DNA of 64,000 nt from Nymphalis io (Eukaryota; Arthropoda; Insecta; Lepidoptera; Nymphalidae), in contig NC_065901.1 in assembly GCF_905147045.1 (NCBI RefSeq), forward strand, positions 6,076,001 through 6,140,000, given 5' to 3'. The number at the start of each line of letters is the position of its first letter. Positions within the stretch are counted from its first letter, which is position 1. The notes beneath the pieces are model-generated. The model was not told the DNA's origin and searched no databases. It saw only the letters and a list, made by a program, of their open reading frames with translations. Of the stretch, positions 11,161-23,519 are shown piece by piece. Made by a program: the position numbers and the translations under genes.

Positions 11161-14160
11161 AAGCTTTAACTGAATATTGAGAACCTTTTCAAAGCTCGGT
11201 AAGAAATATACAGCTCACATCTTGAGTTGGCATATAAGGCAAAAACACAAGATTTAAGGGATCAAAATGTCTTGAAAAGCTATCGTTTAAATAAGTTAAC
11301 ATTTACCTATGTACTTACTTATAAATTGAAGTAAATTCTCCTAAAATTAATAGAAAACTGAAATTGAAAGTAAAATGTAATTACATTGTAATCAAAATTA
11401 TATGCTTATGCTTTATTTACTATATTGTAAACGAAGTAATAAATTTTAATGTATGATTTATTCATTATCCCGAATCTAGGAGGCTACTGAGGTACCTGCC
11501 CCGGGCGACAATTTTAATGGGCGCCAAATTCGGAATATTGTTTGAAAAAAGGATTTCTAATTCCAAGAACAGCTAATAATACATTTTTTATTTATAAAAA
11601 AAAACACCTCTGCCCTGAATGAATTAATTTCCAGCCAGTGTCACTCTGGTGGGATGGTATAAGGATTCTAACGATAGCCTTTGAAGTTTGTTTAAGTGTT
11701 TAAAAGTTATGGTCTAAGAGTAAATTCATTAACGTACATGAACTCATTAGATTATTTTTTGGGCAGTCGTCTAAATAGATAATAAACAGTTTTCATATTC
11801 CGGAAGAACAATTTCGTTGCTGTGTGTAAATACATTGTAATAAACTAACCTATATCATAATTTAAAAATGAAATGTAATCTAACCAAAGTTTAACGTTTA
11901 CAATTTTTTTAATATGCATTGCAAATAAATCAATTAATCGAAGCAAGAATAAAATCATGCGCTAAAAATAGCGTTACAAAGTCAGCGTCTTACGTATTTA
12001 TATTTTTAATAGCTTTACAGCAAAAAAGTCGAATTTACAACTATTTAAATTAGATATGAGTAAGCTTACACATCCTGTATATTATAAATAATAAAAAACA
12101 ATTTCGTTCGTCTTACAGTGTTTTTCTATCGTGATTTTACGGACCCGATTTTAATGAAATTTGACAGAGAAATAATATAGAACCTGATGGATATTGACTG
12201 AGAGTCGAAAAAATATCAGACGATGTTTTCGTCGAATAACAGTTTGAATAGATGATTAGCAGTCAATATGAGTAATTGATACACGTGTGACCTTAAATTT
12301 TTCTATTTCATCTTTTAAAAAATCCACGTGGATGATATCAAAGACAAATAAATATACAGTAAAAAAAGTGTAGTTGTTATCGTAATTCGTAAGAACTTTT
12401 CTTCACTCTTCAATCTTTCTTTCGTACACGTGCATAATGGGACACATTTATTTGCAAACATCTGTAAGATATATTAAAGATTTTTTTTTCTATGTACGAA
12501 TTTTAAATGTATACCCCGTGACGTGACGTTTTTTTCTCTGCTTTATAAATAAAGTATAAACTAAATAACGGACAATTTTGTCAAAATTTCAATCCCAATA
12601 AAACCTGCCTTCGCATTCGTAAAGAAATAAAAAAAAAAACATGCGACCACGTGCCATGGTACATACATCCAAAGATATAACCTCAAGTCCTTAGAACGAG
12701 GTAGTTCAATAGAAATGGCATAATCTATTACACTTTATCTATATTTATACTAAATCGTATTTTATATATCAATACATTTTCTACGGTAGCTCAACGAATA
12801 AAACCATTTTTAATATCTAAATCTATTTCAGAGATTAATCATGACGTCAGAACCAAATAAAAAAGAGCTATAATAATAATTTATGCTGTATCTCGTTGCT
12901 TTGTAGCTTCTTCGTTCACACGTACTCTGACATTTCCAATATGTATTATGTTCCGAGAACAAGACACGTATACCAGTAGGTATACATAGTACTATGGCGA
13001 CTGTCCACTCATTCATAAGAAGCGGTTCATTCATGCGAGCGCGCGGACACTGAATGGGAGCGAGCGAGATAGAAGATCACATAAGGTCGCGTTCACGAGC
13101 ATATAGAAAGGACCAGGCGATCCGTTATTACAATGGAACATAAATGAAGCGAGGCAGACAACATAACGATACGATACTACAATATTACAATAGCGATTTC
13201 TTTCTCTTTTTAGCATGTATTAATAAAGGGATCGAGTGTACAGCCTATGGCTGTGTTACATTGACAATTTACAATTCTCATGAATGGTTCTTGTTCTGCG
13301 AAATAACTTTTGAAACAATTGAAGGTGCTGTGTTTGTAAAGCTATTTACGAGAACGACTTAAAGTGGTCGAGTGGGATTATCGGATGTTCATTGTTCCTC
13401 GAGTGCGGTTGTAAAATTCCCTTTTTTTACCGATAAAAGAAAAAAATATCAGCAATTATTTAATGCTGTTATTACCTCTTGATGTTACATGTTTAAATGT
13501 ATAATTCTGATAAAAGTATAAAAAAAAAGGTATTCTTTAATTATATTTTAAGTACCAACGTTTTAAGGGGGCATAAAGTTATTTATTGTAACATTTCTTT
13601 AAGTGTTAACTTAAAATCAATATAAACGTATCTTTATGCCCGAGCAACAAGATTGTGTAAAAAAAACATCGTCGGTAGGAAGTCAACCCGAGCGCGACGC
13701 AACATTCTTGATCTATGGAACATTCCGAGACTATTAAATACACGGCCGATTTCCTGATTGTGTTAAAAATTAACATATTTTTATAATGACTTTCTAGTTT
13801 CATAAATAATAAATATATGCCTACTTTTATAAAAAAAATATTTAATGAATATTTTGCTCAAGCAAAAAACCTGAGTATATAAAAAAAAAGTTCTCATCGG
13901 AAATTAGCACAGCCATAAAACATTTCAACTAGATTAATTTATATGTAACAAATTAGATTAAATTACTGTATACTTTAAATTATTTTAGATACATACTTTA
14001 ACATTATACTAAGTATCTAACAATTTTATTAAAAAATTAACAAAAAAGCCTAAACATTCAGTTTATTAAAATAAACTACTATGTTGTACTGAAAATATGA
14101 ATTAAGATTATATAATATGAATAATAAAATATTAAAGCTCACGCTTAAAAGCCTCCAAAG
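11161..14160. other. Upstream flank of argos, non-coding
   Basis: This stretch is mostly AT-rich. A GC-richer segment at about 13,020-13,150 has repeated GCGAG and GAGCG words and lies 1.2 kb upstream of the argos start. It is a plausible promoter-proximal enhancer or untranslated exon, but no motif settles this. The short frames at 12828-13362 and 13606-13803 are unsupported. Confidence 0.4.
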
Positions 14161-14240
14161 TATCAAGGTGTACCGATCGTCGTCGGAGGTGGTTTTACCG
14201 GGCGCGTAGGCCAAGTGGTACCTGCCTCGGCGCGCCCGCC

Positions 14241-14325
14241 GTCAGTCCGAGCTCGCCCGACCCGCAAACTACTCGCACGGTCCGCTCTACGTTCACGAAT
14301 ATCGACAAGTGTGAGTGACTCGAAC
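14241..14325 (+). promoter_or_regulatory. Candidate initiator and 5' UTR of argos
   Basis: A GC-rich patch starts at about 14,160. It contains TCAGTC at 14242-14247, which matches the arthropod initiator TCAGTY and would place a start at 14244. No ATG lies between it and the coding start at 14326. A GTGAGT sequence at 14311-14316 could act as an alternative splice donor in the leader. There is no convincing TATA box at the right distance. Inference only. Confidence 0.35.
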
Positions 14326-14517
14326 ATGCAAGTGATAGCTACACTACTCTTTGCGAGCGTTTTGGCCGGCGTCCGAGCCGTCATCCGGACGCCTCTCGAG
14401 GCGTTCAGGCCTTCCGGAGAGATCCACATCAGAAGGCCGGACAAACTTCCACTTCTTCCGCACAGACGGACCTTTTTACAACCGAAAAGTGGACTAAAGA
14501 TTCTCTATCAAACTGGA
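14326..14517 (+). CDS. argos: argos coding exon 1 (signal peptide)
   Basis: The start is the first ATG in the leader, with A at -3. The frame stays open upstream to a GTG at 14215, but that is not a eukaryotic start. It encodes 64 residues: a hydrophobic signal sequence (MQVIATLLFASVLAGVRA) and a basic, proline-containing stretch without cysteines. The donor GTGAGT follows at 14518, phase 0. Reading on past the donor gives only seven more codons before a stop. Confidence 0.88.
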
Positions 14518-17500
14518 GTGAGTATCCCTTTCGATTAAATTTCCCTTGATCGTTACGATTGAAGTTAATATTTAAATATAAAATAGCTTCTTATAGATCT
14601 GCGTGGAAAGTTGTATTCTCCGCATTTGCGGTAATGAAATAGTACCTTGAGTTTTTCGTGTCGTAACTTGCATTATTTCGACCTAATTCTGTAGTTGTTA
14701 ATTACGAAATTATTATGTATATACCTAAAAAGGCCTTTCCTCGATCGACACTAGTTAATTCGCCACAACGGAAGTAATGTTTTAACTCTTATGCTTTCCG
14801 ATATCTTAACGTAACGATCGGGGCCGGTTAATATCGCGTAAAATATAATTTATAATATTAAATAGCTATGTCGAAATACTCGTGGAAATCTTAATAACTT
14901 AGCCGACTAACTGCGTTTCATATTTCAAAGAACAACTCGCGAAATATCGTAGATATAAACTTCTATGACGAACGTTATTTAAACAAAATGAAATAAAAAA
15001 AAATGTTAGAAGCCTTATGAATCTTCAATGAAATATTGGCGCGAAAAGTCAATGCTATGCGACATTCGTTGAATTAATTATATTTCTTACGTATCGATAA
15101 GACAATATAATTATTCGACTCTCCTAATTAATAGTACGTGTGGTTTGACATATTATCTCATAAGGCATAGCAAGTGTGTAATAAGTCGTGACGATGGTCA
15201 CGAAGCAATACAAAGCGTTTAAATAAAAGAATTGGTATGTGTACGAAGTCTCATTTAATATCGAATTCTGCTAAATTGATTTGCAAATTGTAATTCTAAA
15301 TAATTCGTCGTCTGCATTACAAGTGAACATTAAAACATTATTATTTTTTTAATTTATCATATTAAGAAAGAAATTTATATTTCATATTGAATTATATAAT
15401 ATCTATAAGTTTATACCTACGTTGACCTTACGTTTATAATTTTGTTATAAGATTTATGCTTGTATGACCTTTTCTATAGAATCCGTAAACCTTCTTACTC
15501 GGAACCCATTTACTAAAAAACACTCGGAACCCGTTTCGAGACGTAGGAAATATTTCGAATTTTTCTTTGAACGATTTTCCTGAACCTTGGGTTACACATT
15601 TAAGATGATCTAGCTAGAAGATATTAGTCACGTGTTAATCGTTCCACGAAAGGACCCACCCAGTAATTGGCCCAATTAAATTTAAAAATACCGACACATA
15701 TACGCGCAACAGTGACCAATAAATGCGAGTAGGAAATCAACGATATAGTTCTAAAGCAATTGAACCGACAACATCATCAAAACAACTGAACAAATATACA
15801 CATCAATTTCTTCGGAGAAACTTATATTGGAGTTATATTGGAGGAGTCTTGTAGAATAAATTTTACTGGTGGTAGAGCTTCGTGCAAGCTCGCCTGGGTA
15901 GGTACCACCCACTCATCAGATATTCTACCGCAAAACAGCAGTACTTGGTATTGTTGTGTTCCGGTTTGAAGGGTGAGTGAGCCAATGTAATTAAATGGCA
16001 CAAGGGACAGACATAACACCTTAGTTCCCAAGGTTGGTGGTGCATTGGTGATATATGCGATGGTTAACATTTCTTACAATGCCAATGTCTATGGGCGTTG
16101 GTGACCACTTACCATCAGGTGCCCCATATGCTCGTCCGCCTTCCTATTCTATAAAAAAAAGAATTACGTACAATATTAATAAAAAATAAAAGTCACGGAT
16201 GTCAAGTTTTGTCAGTCATATATTAAAAACAACGTTAATCATATTATTATGCCTAATTTTAAAGTCGATTCAAGAAGATAATCGCTTTAACCTAGGTATG
16301 TAATTGCGTCCATCCAATAATAGTTTTTAAAGTATATGTTGCACATTTCAAAAACTTCTGTAAGTCGAACGCCATAAAAGTGATAATGCCGGTGTGTTTT
16401 GAATGCATTTAAATGTGAAATTATAATATAGTAGATGTTGCACGGCTGCGTAGGAGCATGCGTAACACTGGTAGCGGCAGGTGTTCATTCACTCATTCTT
16501 ATCTTGACAGCTTCGATGACTTACGTTCGACGCTTCGCCCCGGACAGTGTGTGCTATTTGGTTGAAAAAAAAAAAAGTTTTTCTCTCTTTATGTCACTGG
16601 CTTTAAGCTTATTCGTAACGGTAACCGTTTCTTTGCTCGTACGTCTCAAGGAATGGAATTTAAAAGCTATCTTGTCGGTTATTCATAATTCTTTTATGCG
16701 AGAGTAATCTTGACAGATAAGTCGTGAGGCTGATTCGTGTAGTTCGAAAAATAAATTTAGTTTAATAATTACAATAAGATAAATAATTTAATTTTTAAAT
16801 TGAACGGATATTACAACAATGGTGGAGGAATATCTGTTGTCTAGTTCGAGTGGCGGTAGTACTTGCAGTCCGAAAGAATGGATGAACCGAAAGACCGACA
16901 AATAAACAAAAGATCTTTCTTGAATGACAAAACCGCAGGAGGGTGCTGGTCAATGATCATCTGCTTCACCTCATAAAGAACTCCTCATTCAAAACCGGGA
17001 ACAATTGAAAATGATTAAATTGTGAAGTCATTATTGCTATTACAAAGAAATGAATAGTTTCTTATTTTTTGTAACGATTACACTATACCATAAATCAGCA
17101 TCATTTATTTATTTCATTCATTCATCATTTATTTATATAAAGTAAAGTTATTTCTTTTTTTTCAAACTTATCGTAGTTCGTACACATTTACGACGGCTGC
17201 TTAGTAAATCCAAATAAATATGCTTAAAAAAAGATACACTTTTCGGAAATAATATAAACGTAATTCGTATTTTTTTGCAAAGAAGACTATCGAGACTGAT
17301 AAGGGAGCAATTGAAATCTACAATGTGAAAACAGTAATAAAATTAACAAATAAAAATCACTAGATTTCTCTATATATATATAGTATTTAAATAGAAATCT
17401 TCACCAAATCGAAGATAAAATTGACAATGAATTTTTCTTCTTATAATCGTGATTTACTCCATAATTAACAATTGTAAACAACATAAAATTCTTTTTAAAT

Positions 17501-20500
17501 TAGTAATAATTTAGTTATTAAAACTTTTTATCTAAATTTTAAATAAAATTCAAAATAGGAATTCTAAAATATGTTACATGATCATAATAATGTTATCCCC
17601 ACTCGTCAGCTGATGCAAAATGATTAGACGAACGGATAGGATAAAGTCACACCTCAGTGTCACTCTTGACAGCTTCAATAGAATAATGGCCATGCAATTT
17701 GACTAGTGTGATTTATTGCCTGTGAGACTGGCAGTTGTCTATCTTATTATTATATATATAGAAATCAGAACGACCTATATTACAATTAATTGGAAAATAA
17801 TTTCGTTTTTTATTTTGATTCATCCCTTATAATATCTTTAAGTTATTACTATCCGATAAAATTTAAGCGGATATTAAAAGCAAATCGGTATCGACTCATC
17901 AATCATGATTAGCTTGGATACCTACAACGTCGGGTCAAAATGCTCACGTTGGATATTTTTCATTAAATATAGCTTTGTATAAAACTCGATTTCTAGATTT
18001 TAATTGAGAACTATTTAGAGAAAACCTTTATCGATATTATCTCATTGTTGTTATAGTGAGATCTTGCGTAGCATTTAATTTATTTGCTTAATTATCGATC
18101 AAGAAATTTGAAATTGAAAAATTATTTGATATGTATGAATATTGTATTAGAATTAGAAAATAAGCGATGAAGGACGTAACGGGTAAACCAGCTGGACATA
18201 AATAATGAAATCCAAATATTTAGCCACAACAATAATTGTTATTGATATGAAAACAATAAAACGAAAGACTATGAAATATGAAGAAGCATTTGAATAATTT
18301 ATTATTACTCTTAATTAATGTTGGCTGTATACAATAAAAAAATTGATGAAACAAACGACAGAATAATATTTAAGAACTTACAACAGTCAAGGAATCCTTA
18401 CATCTATGCCAGCACAATTTTATCATGAGCTGCGATAGAATACGAGATTGTTAATGCAGAGCAAAAACTAAATCAAATTTTATCAACTATTACCACGAAG
18501 ATTGAAGTGTATATTGTTGCATCGTAAAAAAACGCCCTAAAAATTTTATATCCATCAAACACTGACAGATCAGATTGAACCAATGAAATGGGTAAGTAAT
18601 GAGATAATTAACGCTTCTCCACGGTTAGGTCGGACAAATAGCGTGACGGTAGACACGAGTCAATACAGTGAATGTAAAAAGTGACCTCGAGAGGGAAGCG
18701 AGTCAACAACGTCACTGGTAAAGACGAATTTAGTGACAACATATCTCTTATAGATATCATGCTATCTATAGATTTCACACGTTGTACACTAAGCTTTATT
18801 TCATTTGTAAATTTATAGAATATGTCTTGAAAATCTTTAAAAACATATCTCCATTTTACTCATATAAACTTAATTGAATTGAACATTATTTTTACTAGTA
18901 TCGGAAGGGATATCATTTGTTTGAATATAAAATATGATATTAAGATTAGATTTGTCTATGATATTACGCAAACAAATACAAAGTTACGCGTTACACATTT
19001 ATGTAACGGTTTATTTAAGAAACGTAAATATCTTATACAACCTTTCATTCAAGCTTTGTGGACGACGCATTAGAATTTTATAAAAAAAAAAACATCCAAA
19101 AAGAAAAAAACACCGAACAGTCAAAGCTGCACCTGCGTTACGCGACAAAAAACCTAAATACGATGAGCATTTTATTTCTTTATTTCTCTCAATCGTTTTA
19201 AAAATAAACAAGTTTTGACTTAGTGATCTAGAAGTGACTTTAATTTTGGACAAGCTTTAAATAAACATTTAGAATATTATTTTCAATTCTGTTTTATTTA
19301 TAGATCTATACTTACATCATTGCTTTTTATAATAAGAAATTCTATTTTAGTAATCTTGTAACTATTAACGTGTTTTTTTATTGAAATTTGATTAATAAAA
19401 TTTTTAAATGAAGTTTTTTATAATATAGGATATTTCCTAAATATAAGTTTGCAGTCAGACGAAGTTGCGTTTTTTCTTTGTAATCGATTGTCGTTATTTG
19501 GAAAAGTTTTGTAGTGAGAATAACACATAGCATGAACGTTTGCTATAGATGTATAAGTTAAGATACATATCGAAAGATATAAAGTTATAAATTCTCGCAT
19601 TACATAACTCAGACGGAGCTGCAGTAAACGTCTTATGTTAAACTAAAATCGCTTAACCATACATTGAGATCCCCTTCAAGACACTTGAGCGTCTTGGTAG
19701 AATGTCAAAAGGACACGTGCGTTGTGAATAGGTCCAGATGGAAGGGCGACAATAGACACAAGATGTGCCCTACTGTTATACGGGGCTATGTTTAGACGCT
19801 TTGATATTTAAATGCTTGTATATACGTGCATTACGTGCGAAGTTATATAACTATATTACATAAGTCAGATACAAAAAATATATAAACTACGTATAAATTA
19901 TTTGAATATAAAAAAAATATCAGCTTTATAATAAAAACATAAAAGGATTTCAGAAAACTTCATATTGAACGGATTTATTTGAATAAAATAAAATAAGCAA
20001 AATATTTTACAACGTCGAAAATAAAGCGAAGAAATTGAGAAAAAAAAATTATAATGCACGACGCGCCGTAGTAACAACGTAACACGAAATATAATCAAAG
20101 TACATATCATAAGTGTCATTGGACACATGTCTCAACAATGGAGCCATATACGGCGACTCAATTAGTCTGCGCGTACGCAATGCATTCGGCGATGCTTCCG
20201 GCAAGCGTTGATGTCTTTTAGAGCACTACTGAATACTATATAGGACTACGGTTTTCGGCCCACGTATTACATGGGCGGGACGAGTCTGTTGATTTGAACT
20301 GTACGATAATAATATATAAGGCGTTAAGATTCCGTTACGTATACAATTGTTTGTCTGTTTGTGCACGAATAACATGGAAATCACTAGATTGATTTTAATG
20401 ATTGCCACGAGATTAAAATGCCTATACTTCATTTTTATACATTTTATAACATATATTCTATAAAATCAATAGACCAGGGGACAGTGAAAAGATTTTTCAA

Positions 20501-23383
20501 TTTTTTTATCGTCATAATTCATATGGTCAATACGTTATTTTCATCACTTTTACTGATATTCTGAGTTACCCGGTTCGTATACATATAATCTCTTACGCAA
20601 TCAGTGATATTATATATGCAGTTGATTTATTATACATTTTAATATTTCCTTACATCACAATGCGTCACCTGGGGAACTAAGATGTTCTTGTGCCTGTTAT
20701 TACACTGGCTCACTCATGCTTTCAAATCGGTACCCAACAATACTAAAAATTGCTGTTTGGCGGTAGAATATGTGTTGAGTGGTTCTCATCACCCCAAATG
20801 TCTACTAAAATGTAATATTTAATAATAATACATATAATACATGACTAAAAATAAAGAAAATTTGGAGAAAAATAAATTACAAGTTATCGTCATAGTTTGT
20901 CAAACACGCGTTGTCTTGAATTATATTTTTTCATATAATATCGTACTAAACTATATTAAGAAGGTCGTATTGGTTAGGAGACTCATAGACTAAAAATATG
21001 TTTATTTCTAGTTTTTTTTTTATGTCGAATAATAAATAATTATAGAAAAATTAAGTACAGGCTGTTAAAAGATTTAATCTTATTCAAATAATAAAACCCG
21101 ATAAAAAATAAGCAGCAAGAACGAGAAAAAAAAATCATAAAATGTATAATTTAATAGATAATTAATATAATTTTAAATTATTATCTTCAACAAGCTATAA
21201 ACAAAATCGTATAGATAATATAACTTAACTAATTTTATTTATTTCTGTTTTCGCACGAATTATCTTTTATTAAATTCTGACTTCCTTTCTTTAATGATAT
21301 TCTTCCCAAAAAAAGGTAAACCTACCATTTAAAAGGATATAATACTAATTTAAAAAAAACAACGGCAACGGCAGATTTTTAAACGGGACGGATGTAGAAC
21401 GAAACGCCGAAAGCTTTGAGCTAATTACAGTTATAATAAATAATATAAATTTGTAGCCTCTGGCGAGTCGTTATTACCCGGATTGGTAATTTGTTTGTAG
21501 CTACCTGTGTTCCCGGTACAACGCGCGGATCGAATTTATATATACATTCTATTATAGTTCTTATTTCGTAGATGATATGAACTAAAGTACACCGACAGAT
21601 TTAATTATGTGTTGGTGTAGGGTTATAGTACATCTTACAACGCGTACTGTAATTAAAACGGCTAATTGGAGTAATATAATTTATGTACTACAATTTCGCG
21701 TGGGTTATAAGATATTAATTTAATCTTCTTGTTATATGGTACCTACATGTAAATTAAGTTCAAATGAACTAGAAACGCTAATAGGCACTGCACTTAAGAA
21801 GCCTATAGAATAATAAACATATTTTATTAATTTTAAAAGCAGTACTTATATAAAGTCTTCACGAGATAATGATTTAATATTTAATGTAACGATATTCAAT
21901 ATTTATTCGGAAACGATGATCCTCTTTGCAATAACTGATCCCCTCGTATTAAAACTTTTTGATTACTAAAACTGAATTGATTTTGATATAAGTAATTAAC
22001 TTATATTTTATAATTAAAGCATTGAAATTAAAATAAATTTATAAAATCGTATGTGGGTTAACATTTGTTTGACGGTTACGTAACTCATACAGACAATTGT
22101 TTGTGAATAAAAGATTAAAAAGAAATAGCAGAGGCGTGTGCCCACATCGTAGGGCTAGGCGTACTTGGAAGGTTGTGGAAGGTCGCTCGGGCACAGATTA
22201 TTTCATTAGAGTGGGCGCGGCACGCCACCTGTTCACACCGGATGCCTCGCCCCGCGACCCCCCCATCTGCCTCCACGAGAAAAACACATTCATCTCCATT
22301 CCCATTACAATCAAAATTATGACCTATTTCATTAAGTGTAAGTACCATTTCATTTTAAACGCTGCCTAAATATAGGCCTTTAAGATTGACAATTTGATGC
22401 TAAGATTAGTTTTACAACGAAAAGCTCTACCGTAATGTGTCTTATTATTAAAGGATTAAGGTCAATATTCAAATGGCAATGACTTCGTTTAAAGCTGTAG
22501 AAAAGGACGAAAATGAAACGTCCCCTAAAACCGTCGCCCCGGCCGTCGGTCAAGTCTTGGACTTTCAAAAAAATTACATCCGACGAACTTAAAGATAATG
22601 TACCATTGGTTAGTCGTGTGGAAATCGGCATATTTTATTCATGGGGGTAAATTAGACACGCGATATCAATTTAACATGTTGATAGTAGTATTTATTTAAT
22701 TAAGTCCCGTACGATTTTTTTTAATTTAAATAAAACCATATGGACGTAATTGGTCAAGACAAACTTTTGTAAATCCGCCTAGTTGTAATGTTTCATATAG
22801 ATAAAAGAAACAACTCAAATTCAAACCAATTTTTAGCAACAATGTTTGATTCATATTCTGAAAACGAACTGATCTTTTCATTAAATTTAAATTCAATTAT
22901 TTAACATAATATATTATAACAAGCGTCAAATTTAAACAATGACATTATAGTTAGTTTGCTTGCTTTATTAAAAATTCTGTGATGTCAAAAAAATTTCTTC
23001 TTGCGCCATTAGCATTCAAGACGAGGTCGGGACTCCTTTAAATAAAATCTTTAAGAAGTAAGTCAACAACCCGTGCATTGTGTTCAATCAACACAGGCAT
23101 TTTTTGTTTGCTACACAAAAGGGCTATATCCGGCTTTTGAAAGATCCATCCGAGGCCGTTTCCGCGAAATCTATCGCAATACATAAGAAACGGGAAGTGT
23201 ATCCGGAACTACGAAAAGCAGGAACGTATTTCGCGCGTCTATTTTAATAGGGTTGTCGGTACACTAATATATATTTTTAACAATAAAGTATATAACATTT
23301 TTATAAGGAAAATTAAGTGTAGTTATAATTTAATACATATCGAGGAATTACTGACTGACTGACTATATATCAGTAATTCCTCG

Positions 23384-23460
<77 letters not shown>

Positions 23461-23473
23461 TATATATATATAC

Positions 23474-23519
<46 letters not shown>

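Noticed and set aside
14215..14325. In-frame upstream extension of argos exon 1
   Set aside because: It begins with GTG, which is not a normal eukaryotic start. The first ATG at 14326 is followed directly by a good signal peptide.
16435..16707. 90-codon plus frame in argos intron 1, hydrophobic
   Set aside because: Starts with TTG, has no splice context or domain, and includes an A-run. Likely chance.
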